DNA from: Bifidobacterium breve
Lineage (GTDB): Bacteria; Actinomycetota; Actinomycetes; S36-B12
Direction of reading: 5' to 3'
NCBI GenBank assembly: GCA_945870085.1
Contig: CAMBQX010000008.1
Location: 1 to 21,373 of the forward strand
DNA: 21,373 nt
Made by a program: the position numbers and the translations under genes. Positions 1-6,544 of this stretch are shown piece after piece (position 1 is the stretch's first letter; every line of letters starts with the position of its first letter). The notes beneath the pieces were generated by a model. That model was not told the origin of the DNA, searched no databases, and saw only the letters and a program-made list of their open reading frames with translations.

Positions 1-113
1 CGCCGGGTCAAGAGGGCGGCTAGGGCTAGGTCATCGCGCTGGCGGAGGGCATCGGCCAAGCTGCGCGGACTCACCCGCACCATCTTATTGGTGGGTCGGT
101 AGCCTTCACTCAT
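1..113 (-). CDS. Helicase-associated domain protein, N-terminal fragment
   Basis: Reading the minus strand from the ATG at 113 gives an open frame of 37 codons that runs off the left edge, so only the N-terminus is visible. Residues SLADALRQRDDLALAALL (about 19-36) resemble the start of the large actinobacterial helicase-associated proteins (XPB/Ssl2-like N-terminal family, Rv0862c-like), which open with a stretch of the form LA..L..RDD.aLAaLL. The gene is divergent from cspB, the arrangement I expect for this family. If the first ATG is used, its start codon shares two bases with the cspB start codon in the palindrome CATG at 111-114. A second ATG at 83 is an equally possible start. The identification rests on a short piece, so it is moderate. 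Confidence 0.5.
   Translation of the reverse strand, partial: MSEGYRPTNKMVRVSPRSLADALRQRDDLALAALLTR
100..105 (+). promoter_or_regulatory. -10 element TAGCCT of a leaderless cspB promoter
   Basis: TAGCCT ends 6 nt before the cspB ATG at 112, which would place the transcription start at or next to the start codon. No Shine-Dalgarno sequence precedes the ATG. The same layout recurs at many genes in this window. No convincing -35 is visible. Confidence 0.45.
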
Positions 114-495
114 GCCAACGGGAATCGTTAAGTGGTACGACGCGGAAAAAGGCTTCGGCTTCATCAACTCCGATGAAGGCGAAGACGTCTTTGTTCACGT
201 CTCGACCCTGCCGGCCGGGGTGCCCTCGCTCAAGCCGGGCACCAAGGTCGAGTTCGGCATTGTCGACGGTAAGCGCGGTAAGCAAGCCCTAACCGTAGCG
301 ATAATTGGGCCGCCACCGTCGATCGTGAAGAGTTCACGTAAAGATGCCGGCGATCTCGCCGGGATAGTCGAGGATCTAATCAAGTTGCTTGACGGGGTAT
401 CAAATCAACTTCAGCGCGGTAAATTCCCGCCGGATGCTGCCGCACAAAAAATCGCTGCGGTTCTCCGCGCGGTTGCTGACGACCTAGATATCTGA
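112..495 (+). CDS. cspB: Cold-shock domain protein, CspB type with C-terminal extension
   Basis: A 127-residue protein. Residues 1 to about 66 form a cold-shock domain that binds single-stranded RNA or DNA in the cytoplasm. RNP1 is KGFGFI (13-18) and RNP2 is VFVHV (26-30). The start MPTGIVKWYD is canonical for the family and fixes the ATG at 112. Residues 67-127 are an extra tail rich in helix-forming residues (for example IVEDLIKLLDGVSNQL and AVLRAVADDLDI). Such a tail is typical of the longer actinobacterial paralogue exemplified by mycobacterial CspB (about 135 aa), not of the 67-residue CspA type. The gene appears to be transcribed leaderless from TAGCCT at 100-105 and is followed by a long inverted repeat. 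The family is certain; the role of the tail is not known to me. Confidence 0.95.
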   Translation: MPTGIVKWYDAEKGFGFINSDEGEDVFVHVSTLPAGVPSLKPGTKVEFGIVDGKRGKQALTVAIIGPPPSIVKSSRKDAGDLAGIVEDLIKLLDGVSNQLQRGKFPPDAAAQKIAAVLRAVADDLDI

Positions 496-506
496 CCCGA
501 GGTTCG

Positions 507-575
507 TGAGTGCGCACGTTTTGGTCGTGAAATTGGCTGAAAATCCGGATTTGACGACCAAAACGTGCGCACTCA
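507..575. repeat. 22-bp perfect inverted repeat, intergenic
   Basis: The left arm (507-528, beginning TGAGTGCGCACG and ending TTTTGGTCGT) is repeated exactly in reverse complement at 554-575. The central spacer is 25 nt and contains a further short AAAT/ATTT pairing. It lies in the gap between cspB and the DUF3027 gene. The arms would form a very stable hairpin, but no T-run follows the right arm, so a classical intrinsic terminator is not clearly supported. It could be a REP-like or MITE-like palindrome, a transcription attenuator or a protein-binding site. No second copy of the arm is present in this window. Just downstream, the 11-mer GGGCCGAGGGC occurs twice (583-593 and 602-612). Confidence 0.8.
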
Positions 576-632
576 GGCAAATGGGCCGAGGGCGGTGGGC
601 TGGGCCGAGGGCCCGTGGGAGACAATCGGGGT

Positions 633-1592
633 ATGCAAAAGGTGTTGGATGACCAGCAATTGGGCGCGGCCATTGAGTTGGCGCGCGAAGCCGCTGTCAT
701 CGAAGCCGAGGCCGCTTACGTAGGTGAGCACCTTGAGATGGCGATGGAAGATGAGCGCCTAGCCACCCACCTGTTTACCTGCTTGCACCCCGGCTATCTC
801 GGTTGGCGTTGGGCGGTCACGGTTGCCCGGGCACCTGAGCAAGACGAAATAACGGTCTGTGACGTCGTGCTTTTGCCCGGCCCCGATGCCCTCGTTGCCC
901 CGCCGTGGGTGCCCTGGAGTGAGCGCGTACAGCCGGGTGATCTTGGTGTGGGTGATGTTCTCGTCACCCCGACAGATGATCTGCGCCTTATTGCCGGGTT
1001 AACCGGTGAAGATGATCTTGAGACGGCAAGTTCAGCAAGCCCGCTCAATGGATTTTGGGAACTCGGGCTAGGCCGGGTTCGGGTGTTATCGGTTGTCGGC
1101 CGCGATGAAGCCGCTGAGCGTTGGTTCGAGGGCGACATGGGACCGAGCGCTGCGATGGCCAAGTCGGCAACGAATAACTGCAGTACCTGTGGGTTCTTGC
1201 TGCCCATCGGTGGGCCACTTGGCCAAATGTTTGGGGTGTGCGCGAATTTGATTGCGCCAGCAGATGGCCATGTGGTGGCGATGAACTATGGCTGCGGTGG
1301 GCACTCCGAGGTGACCCTTGAGGTAGGTGCGCCGCTAGCCGAGAACGCCACTGATGAACTTGGCTGGGATCACCTAGATTTAACGGAGCCTGACTTAGAC
1401 GACGCGGAGCAATTACCGGAAGATTTAATCGTTGCCGGTATTTCCGATGCGACGCTGCTCGCGGCGAGCACGGTACTTGAGGTAGAAGATGCCACCGACC
1501 CCGCAGATGAAACCGGTGAAGGCGACGCCAACCCACCAACTCTCGATGCCGAGTTGTCCGTGGAAGAGCGCCAAGACGACACCGACAATTAG
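633..1592 (+). CDS. DUF3027 family protein
   Basis: A 319-residue cytoplasmic protein matching the actinobacterial DUF3027 family (usually about 250-320 aa). Features I recognise are an N-terminal stretch on arginine-poor acidic helices, the segment HPGYLGWRWAVTVARAP, the proline/tryptophan motif APPWVPWSERVQPGDLGVGD, and a cysteine cluster NCSTCGF (C183, C186) with C203 and NYGCGGHSE about 13 residues later, which looks like a metal site. The last 90 residues are acidic and low in complexity. The function is unknown. I chose the ATG at 633 over the GTG at 615: GACAAT at 621-626 ends exactly 6 nt before it, the spacing of the leaderless promoters here. The 3' end overlaps the antiparallel DUF2530 gene by 168 bp. 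The cspB - DUF3027 neighbourhood is conserved in actinobacteria. Confidence 0.85.
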   Translation: MQKVLDDQQLGAAIELAREAAVIEAEAAYVGEHLEMAMEDERLATHLFTCLHPGYLGWRWAVTVARAPEQDEITVCDVVLLPGPDALVAPPWVPWSERVQPGDLGVGDVLVTPTDDLRLIAGLTGEDDLETASSASPLNGFWELGLGRVRVLSVVGRDEAAERWFEGDMGPSAAMAKSATNNCSTCGFLLPIGGPLGQMFGVCANLIAPADGHVVAMNYGCGGHSEVTLEVGAPLAENATDELGWDHLDLTEPDLDDAEQLPEDLIVAGISDATLLAASTVLEVEDATDPADETGEGDANPPTLDAELSVEERQDDTDN

Positions 1593-1697
1593 CCAAACTC
1601 CTGTGCCTACTGTGACAGGAATGAACGCATTGTCCTGATGTTGCACACGCGGTGAACTTGCTGTTAGCGAAGCGCTGATATCTCCTGAATCCGCCAT
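1425..1697 (-). CDS. DUF2530 family small membrane protein
   Basis: A 90-residue protein with two predicted membrane helices: about 27-45 (VTVGTGVWLIVGVVLALF) and about 54-73 (WWVGVAFTGFICGVGGIFYL). A basic tail KYRARREQRR follows. Length, the two-helix plan, the W and G spacing and the arginine-rich end fit DUF2530, which in actinobacteria commonly sits beside the DUF3027 gene. Function unknown. It is antiparallel to the DUF3027 gene and shares 1425-1592 with it. Most of the second helix and tail is encoded opposite the acidic low-complexity tail of DUF3027. A TATCGT hexamer (1705-1710, minus) lies 7 nt before the ATG. Confidence 0.75.
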   Translation of the reverse strand: MADSGDISASLTASSPRVQHQDNAFIPVTVGTGVWLIVGVVLALFHGQLGIESWWVGVAFTGFICGVGGIFYLKYRARREQRRIGNTGND

Positions 1698-1704
1698 GAT
1701 TCCT

Positions 1705-1710
1705 ACGATA
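1705..1710 (-). promoter_or_regulatory. -10-like TATCGT before the DUF2530 gene
   Basis: On the minus strand TATCGT ends 7 nt before the ATG at 1697, compatible with a leaderless or nearly leaderless transcript. A weak AGGA also lies 4 nt before the ATG, so a short-leader message cannot be excluded. Confidence 0.35.
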
Positions 1711-1804
1711 CTCTGCGCGCGGAACGTCGGGCTGATGCTGTTTCAGGTTTCCCCCTGGCCGACAACCCGGGTCACCAATAGTGAGCCGACTGTCAGCGCC
1801 AATC

Positions 1805-1810
1805 GGAGGA
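1805..1810 (+). promoter_or_regulatory. Ribosome binding site GGAGGA of the NCS2 permease gene
   Basis: GGAGGA is followed by a 3-nt spacer and the ATG at 1814. It decides the start: the longer open frame from 1781 has no such signal and would add 11 residues unlike the family. Confidence 0.75.
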
Positions 1811-1813
1811 ACA

Positions 1814-3283
1814 ATGGCCGTTTCTGCCCCCCCAGCACCTACCAGCAGCATGGATCGCTGGTTTTCACTTAGTGAACGTGGCTCGACTTACGGACGTGAA
1901 ATTCGAGGTGGCTTTGTCACCTTCTTCACGATGGCTTACATCGTGGTGCTCAACCCGTTGATCATCGGCACCGCCAAAGACATGAACGGAAACTTCATCG
2001 GCGGCACCACCGATGTGCTCAAGTCCATCACGATGGTCACCGCTGCCACCGCCTTAGTCGCCGGCTTGATGACAATCCTGATGGGAGTTTTTGGGCGCTT
2101 CCCCATGGCGGTGGCCGCGGGCCTGGGCCTGAACGGTTTTGTGGCTTTCACGTTGGCTCCGCAGATGACCTGGGCCGATGCGATGGGTCTGGTGGTCCTC
2201 GAAGGTGTGCTGATCTTGATTTTGGTGCTGACCGGGTTTAGATCGGCGGTGTTCCACGCCGTGCCCGAACAGCTGAAGTACGCGATCGGAGTTGGTATCG
2301 GCCTTTTCATCACGATCATCGGCTTGGTTGACTCCGGTTTGGTGCGCCCGGGCCCGGTATTGGTGACATTCGGTCCTGCGGGGGCTCTTGCCGGCTGGCC
2401 AATCTTCACCTTCTGCTTCGGCCTGATTTTAACGATCATCTTGGTGGTCAAGAAAGTTCGCGGCGCCATCCTTATCGGCATTTTGGGCACAGCAGTGGTC
2501 GCGATCATCATTGAATCAATTGCCAAGGTGGGCCCGAGGTTCGGTGCCGATGGCGCCGTCAACCCGGTGGGTTGGGGCCTGAACGTGCCTAAGGTTCCAG
2601 ACCAGATTGTTGCCACTCCAGATCTTGGGCTTCTCGGCCAGTTCAATCTCTTCGGCAGCTTCCAGGTCATCGGAGTCATCGCGGCGCTGCTCGCGATCTT
2701 CTCGCTGATGCTCAGTGACTTCTTTGACACGATGGGTACCGCATTCGGCCTAGCCGGTGAGGCAAACCTACTCGATGAGAAGGGCGACATCCCACACTTC
2801 GAGAGTATCTTGGTTGTCGACTCAATCGCGGCGGTAGCCGGTGGCGCTGCTTCGGTATCGAGTAACACTTCGTACATTGAATCTGCGTCAGGTATTGGTG
2901 AAGGCGCGCGCACCGGCATCGCCTCGATCATCACTGGGCTGCTGTTCTTAGTGGCAATGTTCATCTCACCTTTGGTGACGGTCATCCCCTACGAAGCGGC
3001 GACGCCAGCGCTGGTTGTGGTCGGCTTCTTGATGATGACGCAGATCCGTCATATCGACTTCATGAACTATGAAATCGGCATTCCGGCGTTCTTGACTATT
3101 GCCCTCATGCCATTTACCTACTCCATCACCAACGGCATCGGCGCGGGCTTTGTTACCTGGGTCATCATCCAGATCGCGGTTGGCAAGGCTAAGAGCATCA
3201 ACTGGTTGATGTGGGTGGTGTCGATCGCCTTCGTCATCTACTTTGCGATTGATCCAATTCAGGGGGTACTCGGCCTGGGCTAG
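1814..3283 (+). CDS. NCS2 family purine (guanine/hypoxanthine) permease
   Basis: A 489-residue polytopic membrane protein of the AzgA-like branch of the NCS2 (nucleobase-cation symporter 2) family, which imports adenine, guanine or hypoxanthine with protons. Recognised signatures are the N-terminal EIRGGFVTFFTMAYIVVLNP, the carboxylate-containing LSDFFDTMGTAFG around residue 300, and SSNTSYIESASGIGEGARTG around residues 348-367, the substrate-site helix hairpin of this branch. Length is slightly above the usual 430-450, partly from an N-terminal extension of about 20 residues. The exact purine cannot be read from sequence. I looked upstream for a purine riboswitch and saw none. The next small ORF starts 19 nt after the stop with its own -10-like element. 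Confidence 0.92.
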   Translation: MAVSAPPAPTSSMDRWFSLSERGSTYGREIRGGFVTFFTMAYIVVLNPLIIGTAKDMNGNFIGGTTDVLKSITMVTAATALVAGLMTILMGVFGRFPMAVAAGLGLNGFVAFTLAPQMTWADAMGLVVLEGVLILILVLTGFRSAVFHAVPEQLKYAIGVGIGLFITIIGLVDSGLVRPGPVLVTFGPAGALAGWPIFTFCFGLILTIILVVKKVRGAILIGILGTAVVAIIIESIAKVGPRFGADGAVNPVGWGLNVPKVPDQIVATPDLGLLGQFNLFGSFQVIGVIAALLAIFSLMLSDFFDTMGTAFGLAGEANLLDEKGDIPHFESILVVDSIAAVAGGAASVSSNTSYIESASGIGEGARTGIASIITGLLFLVAMFISPLVTVIPYEAATPALVVVGFLMMTQIRHIDFMNYEIGIPAFLTIALMPFTYSITNGIGAGFVTWVIIQIAVGKAKSINWLMWVVSIAFVIYFAIDPIQGVLGLG

Positions 3284-3290
3284 GAGGCCG

Positions 3291-3296
3291 TAGGCT
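3291..3296 (+). promoter_or_regulatory. -10 element TAGGCT before the 29-residue membrane ORF
   Basis: TAGGCT ends 6 nt before the ATG at 3303. The same hexamer and spacing precede the class I photolyase gene on the other strand (12221-12226). Confidence 0.4.
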
Positions 3297-3302
3297 GAGC
3301 GC

Positions 3303-3392
3303 ATGGGCCCACGAACTAGGCGCATCATCACGCTGGTGGTGCTGATAGCCACGGTGGCGGTTGTTGTGATCGCCGCCATAGTGAGCCAATGA
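3303..3392 (+). CDS. Predicted 29-residue single-helix membrane microprotein
   Basis: The ORF encodes a basic start (MGPRTRR) followed by one continuous hydrophobic stretch, IITLVVLIATVAVVVIAAIV (about residues 8-27), and a short polar end. That is a textbook single membrane helix with positive-inside topology. Two signals support expression: TAGGCT ends 6 nt before the ATG, and its TGA overlaps the ATG of the next gene (ATGA at 3389-3392), the classical arrangement for translational coupling. It lies between the NCS2 permease and the secreted beta-propeller-like protein. I do not recognise a family. It may be an accessory peptide, or mainly serve to couple translation of the downstream gene. 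Confidence 0.55.
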   Translation: MGPRTRRIITLVVLIATVAVVVIAAIVSQ

Positions 3393-4240
3393 ACCCAAAT
3401 GCAGCATCCCGTAAAGCATTTACGGCCATCGGGTGGGCCGCAATCTGGATCCAGGTTGCGGCCCTCACGGCGCTCTGGGCACCTGCGGCCAACGCCCAAA
3501 CCACCGTTGTTTGCACTTTCAGCGATTCACGCTTCACTGAAATCAGCGGCATTGCTGCGTCAACCCAGCACCCGCACACCATTTGGTTACACAATGACTC
3601 GTCGGGTGGGCCATTTATCTACGCGGTTGATTCACGGACCTGCGCAACGCGGGCAACCATCAAAATCACCGGAGCGAAGGCCCGCGACTTCGAATCGATT
3701 GCGGTGGGAAGTGATAAACGGGGGCGTCCGGTCATTTGGCTTGGCGATATCGGCGATAACCGCGACAACTGGCCCAATGTCGAAGTACTTCGAATACGTG
3801 AGCCAATTGATTTAATCTCACAAACAGTTGCCGCGAAGACATATAGATTCGCTTATCAAGATCGCCCCCACAACGCGGAAGCATTGCTTGCTGATCCTTT
3901 TAAGCCGCGACTTTGGGTTGTAACGAAGCAACTGGCTCGCGGTTCACTTTATGCGCTGCCCGACCCACTCCGGCCGCACGTGTTGAACATAGCGAGCAAA
4001 TTGCGGGTAGAAGGTGGCCTGATTACCGATGGCGCAATTTCACCAGACGGGACGAAATACGTGCTGCGCGACTACGTAAACGCGGTGGTGTATTCGGGCT
4101 TGCCGCCGGGCCGTGAAATCGCGCGTATTGCTTTGCCGTACCAATTTCAAGGCGAGGCAATCACTTGGTCCGCGGATAGCCGCTCCTTGCTAATCGCTAG
4201 CGAACGCGATGATCGGCTACTGAAAGTAAATATTCCTTAA
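3389..4240 (+). CDS. Secreted beta-propeller-like protein of unknown function
   Basis: A 283-residue protein with a signal peptide: hydrophobic core about residues 12-30 and a likely cleavage site ANA|QT after residue 36. The mature part contains blade-like repeats: SGIAAS...TIWLHNDSSGGPFIYAVD, DFESIAVGSD, VIWLGDIGDNRDN, NAEALLADP, GLITDGAISPDGTKYVLRDY, and GEAITWSADSRSLLIASE. The pattern of S/A-P/A-D-G/S and hydrophobic strands matches WD40/TolB-like propellers. A conserved GDIGDNR motif with several acidic residues could be a metal site. I have seen comparable proteins annotated only as hypothetical in actinobacteria. No Shine-Dalgarno precedes the ATG; its start overlaps the stop of the 29-residue ORF. 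It ends 1 bp before the convergent MFS gene. Confidence 0.75.
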   Translation: MNPNAASRKAFTAIGWAAIWIQVAALTALWAPAANAQTTVVCTFSDSRFTEISGIAASTQHPHTIWLHNDSSGGPFIYAVDSRTCATRATIKITGAKARDFESIAVGSDKRGRPVIWLGDIGDNRDNWPNVEVLRIREPIDLISQTVAAKTYRFAYQDRPHNAEALLADPFKPRLWVVTKQLARGSLYALPDPLRPHVLNIASKLRVEGGLITDGAISPDGTKYVLRDYVNAVVYSGLPPGREIARIALPYQFQGEAITWSADSRSLLIASERDDRLLKVNIP

Positions 4241-4241
4241 G

Positions 4242-5426
4242 TTATGTAGTGGCCGATATCTCGGGTACGGGTTTGATTAGCAGGATCGCCAAAGCGCAAA
4301 TTAAGAAGACTGGCACAATCAAGAAAGCCAAATGGAAATCTAGTGTTTGCGAAAGTGCACCGAGCACAAATGGGGATATTCCAGATGCCACACTCGCCGC
4401 CACCGCCGCCAGGCCGGCCGCCCGATCGGTAAGGCCATCAGAGGCCACCACCGCTCGCGAGACACTAAGTGGCCAATGCACCGAAATACTTAAGCCGGTG
4501 AGAAAAAGTCCAAGAATCACCAACGGCCACCAGGTAAAAGACCAGGCGATAGCGAACGATGCCAAGGCGCAGATCATCGCCACGCGTAATATCGATTCAG
4601 TTTTATAGGCCCGGGCCAAGCGGGATCCGAATGCCCGACCGATGAACATCCCCCCGACCACCGATGCTAGCGCTGCCGCCGCGGATGCCGGCCCGAATCC
4701 GCATCTCTCACGAAGTAGATCGGCGCCCCAAAAAGTCAAGGAGAACTCAGCGCCAACAACGCAAACAAGCAGTGCCCATGACCACCAAAATGCTCGCGGG
4801 ATCTTGGCATGCTCTACTCGGGCGACGACCGCGGGCGGCTCACCGAATACAGAGGTATTGCGGCCGCGCCAGATTTCAACGGCGATTAAAGCGATGACAA
4901 CCACGTACATACCCGCGCGCCACCCGAGCAAGGTAGCGGCACCAATGCCAACCAACAATGATCCGATTAGGCCGGCGAAGCAAGCTAGGGCATTGGCCTC
5001 GGTCAAGGCCGCTGGGCCGGCTGCGCCTTCATGATCAAGAAGAAACGCGTTTGCGGTCGCGATCATGAACGTGCCGAAGTAGCCGGCGAGAAAAACCCCA
5101 AGGAAGGTAACACCGATACTTGCGCCGGGCCAGGTCAAGATCAAAACCCCAAGAATGATGCCGATCGAGCCAACTCGCAGGATTCGCCCGCGGCCGTACC
5201 TGAGCATGACTTTGGCAACGATGAGCGCTGAGAGCAGCCCACCGATGGAAAGGAATGTGCCGTGCAGGGAGGCAACTACTAATCCGGTGCCCTGCTCATC
5301 ACGTAGTAGGGCTTGGGTGGCCCCGAAGCTGTACATGAACCAAGCGAAGAATGACATTTGGATGTAGGAGATCCAAGTGACCCGGTCTCTGGCCGGGGTG
5401 TGGGTGGTCGTAACAGCCAAACTCAC
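4242..5426 (-). CDS. Major facilitator superfamily transporter, last gene of the citA-serC operon
   Basis: A 394-residue protein with about 12 hydrophobic helices. The cytoplasmic loop between helices 2 and 3 carries LRYGRGRILRVG, an MFS motif A remnant. The fold resembles MFS_1 sugar- or drug-transporter-like carriers; I cannot infer the substrate. The start is GTG at 5426, and GTGA (5423-5426) overlaps the serC stop, so the gene is translationally coupled to serC. The operon context (citrate synthase, phosphoserine aminotransferase) could mean export of a central metabolite or amino acid, but that is speculation. Confidence 0.85.
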   Translation of the reverse strand: MSLAVTTTHTPARDRVTWISYIQMSFFAWFMYSFGATQALLRDEQGTGLVVASLHGTFLSIGGLLSALIVAKVMLRYGRGRILRVGSIGIILGVLILTWPGASIGVTFLGVFLAGYFGTFMIATANAFLLDHEGAAGPAALTEANALACFAGLIGSLLVGIGAATLLGWRAGMYVVVIALIAVEIWRGRNTSVFGEPPAVVARVEHAKIPRAFWWSWALLVCVVGAEFSLTFWGADLLRERCGFGPASAAAALASVVGGMFIGRAFGSRLARAYKTESILRVAMICALASFAIAWSFTWWPLVILGLFLTGLSISVHWPLSVSRAVVASDGLTDRAAGLAAVAASVASGISPFVLGALSQTLDFHLAFLIVPVFLICALAILLIKPVPEISATT

Positions 5427-6544
5427 GAAAGCTGGGCCATAACGTAATCAATGCATTTGGTTAGTGCGCGCACATCATCAGGTTCAACCGATGGGAATAC
5501 CCCAATGCGCAATTGATTGCGGCCAAGCTTGCGATAGGGCTCGGTGTCGACAATGCCATTGGCCCGAAGTGCTTTAGTGATGAGTGTCGCGTCAATGGAA
5601 TCGTCAATATCGATTGTTGCTACCACGGCTGAGCGCTTGGCTGGGTCGCTGACAAATGGGGTGGCCATCGGGTTCGCTTCGGCCCAGTCATACAAAATGC
5701 CGGAGGATTCGGCGGTGCGCGCGGTGCACCAATCAAGTCCACCATTGGAGTTAAACCAATCAACCTGCTCGGCCATCAAGAAGATGGTGGCCAGGGCCGG
5801 GGTGTTGTAGGTCTGGTCAAGGCGCGAGTTGTCGATTGCGGTTTGGAGATCTAAGAATGGCGGAATCCACCGGCCACTCGCCGAGATATTGGCGGCGCGC
5901 TCAATCGCCGCCGGCGACATTAGCGCGAACCAAAGACCACCATCGGAGCCGAAACTCTTCTGCGGGGCGAAGTAGTAAGTATCGAAGTGTGAGGTATCAA
6001 CCGGCAGCCCACCGGCGCCAGACGTAGCATCAATGACGACGATTGAATCGGCATCGGCCCCGGCTGGGCGATGGGGTGGAATAGCAACACCGGTTGAAGT
6101 TTCATTATGTGGTGAGCAGTAAGCATCGATACCGGCCTCGGCGGCGAAGGCGGGTGCGTCACCAGGCGGGGCGTTGATGATGGTGGGCTCACCCAAGTAC
6201 GGGGCTTTTTGCACACCGTCAGCGAATTTGGCGCCAAACTCGCCGAACGTCAAAAATTGAGCGCGGTCCTTGATAAGGCCAAATGCTGCGATATCCCAGA
6301 ACGCGGTCGAGCCACCGTTGCCAAGTACCACTTCGTAGCCCTCGGGAAGAGCGAAAAGCGAAGTTAGACCGGCCCGCAGGCGGCCGACCTCGGACTTGAC
6401 GGTCTTTTGTCGGTGTGAGGTACCCAGGAAGGACTGCCACACCTCCGAAAGAGCCGTGACCTGCTCCACACGAACTTTGGAGGGCCCGGCGCCAAAACGC
6501 CCGTCAGCGGGAATAAATTCAGCGGGGATATGAATCTCGTTCAA
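5423..6544 (-). CDS. serC: Phosphoserine aminotransferase (mycobacterial type)
   Basis: A 373-residue cytoplasmic PLP enzyme. SerC converts 3-phosphohydroxypyruvate and glutamate to 3-phosphoserine in serine synthesis and can act on the analogous substrate in pyridoxine synthesis. The sequence belongs to the actinobacterial SerC subgroup: it opens with IPAEFIPADGRFGAGPSKVR, has GNGGSTAFWD (75-84), GEFGAKFADG (101-110), the PLP-phenol Asp in VVIDATSGAGG (D172), and the Schiff-base lysine K196 in YYFAPQKSFGSDGG. Length is normal. The start is a TTG at 6544, supported by AGGAGT (6551-6556) 6 nt upstream, and it overlaps the citA stop as TTGA. The pdxH gene for its cofactor lies divergently upstream of the operon. 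Confidence 0.95.
   Translation of the reverse strand: MNEIHIPAEFIPADGRFGAGPSKVRVEQVTALSEVWQSFLGTSHRQKTVKSEVGRLRAGLTSLFALPEGYEVVLGNGGSTAFWDIAAFGLIKDRAQFLTFGEFGAKFADGVQKAPYLGEPTIINAPPGDAPAFAAEAGIDAYCSPHNETSTGVAIPPHRPAGADADSIVVIDATSGAGGLPVDTSHFDTYYFAPQKSFGSDGGLWFALMSPAAIERAANISASGRWIPPFLDLQTAIDNSRLDQTYNTPALATIFLMAEQVDWFNSNGGLDWCTARTAESSGILYDWAEANPMATPFVSDPAKRSAVVATIDIDDSIDATLITKALRANGIVDTEPYRKLGRNQLRIGVFPSVEPDDVRALTKCIDYVMAQLS

Noticed and set aside
507..575. Classical intrinsic terminator of cspB
   Set aside because: The stem is long enough, but neither side has a T-run directly after the hairpin, so it is listed as an inverted repeat.
1698..1813. Purine riboswitch before the NCS2 permease gene
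   Set aside because: The upstream region is short and I could not find the conserved junction and loop-pairing pattern; only a plain SD is present.
1045..1851. 268-codon open frame on the minus strand
   Set aside because: Antisense to DUF3027 and overlapping DUF2530 in another frame; the translation is His/Arg/Ser-rich without recognisable motif.
1936..2985. 349-codon open frame on the minus strand
   Set aside because: It lies fully within the NCS2 permease gene, is rich in Pro, Ser, Thr and Met as antisense frames of membrane proteins are, and shows no domain.
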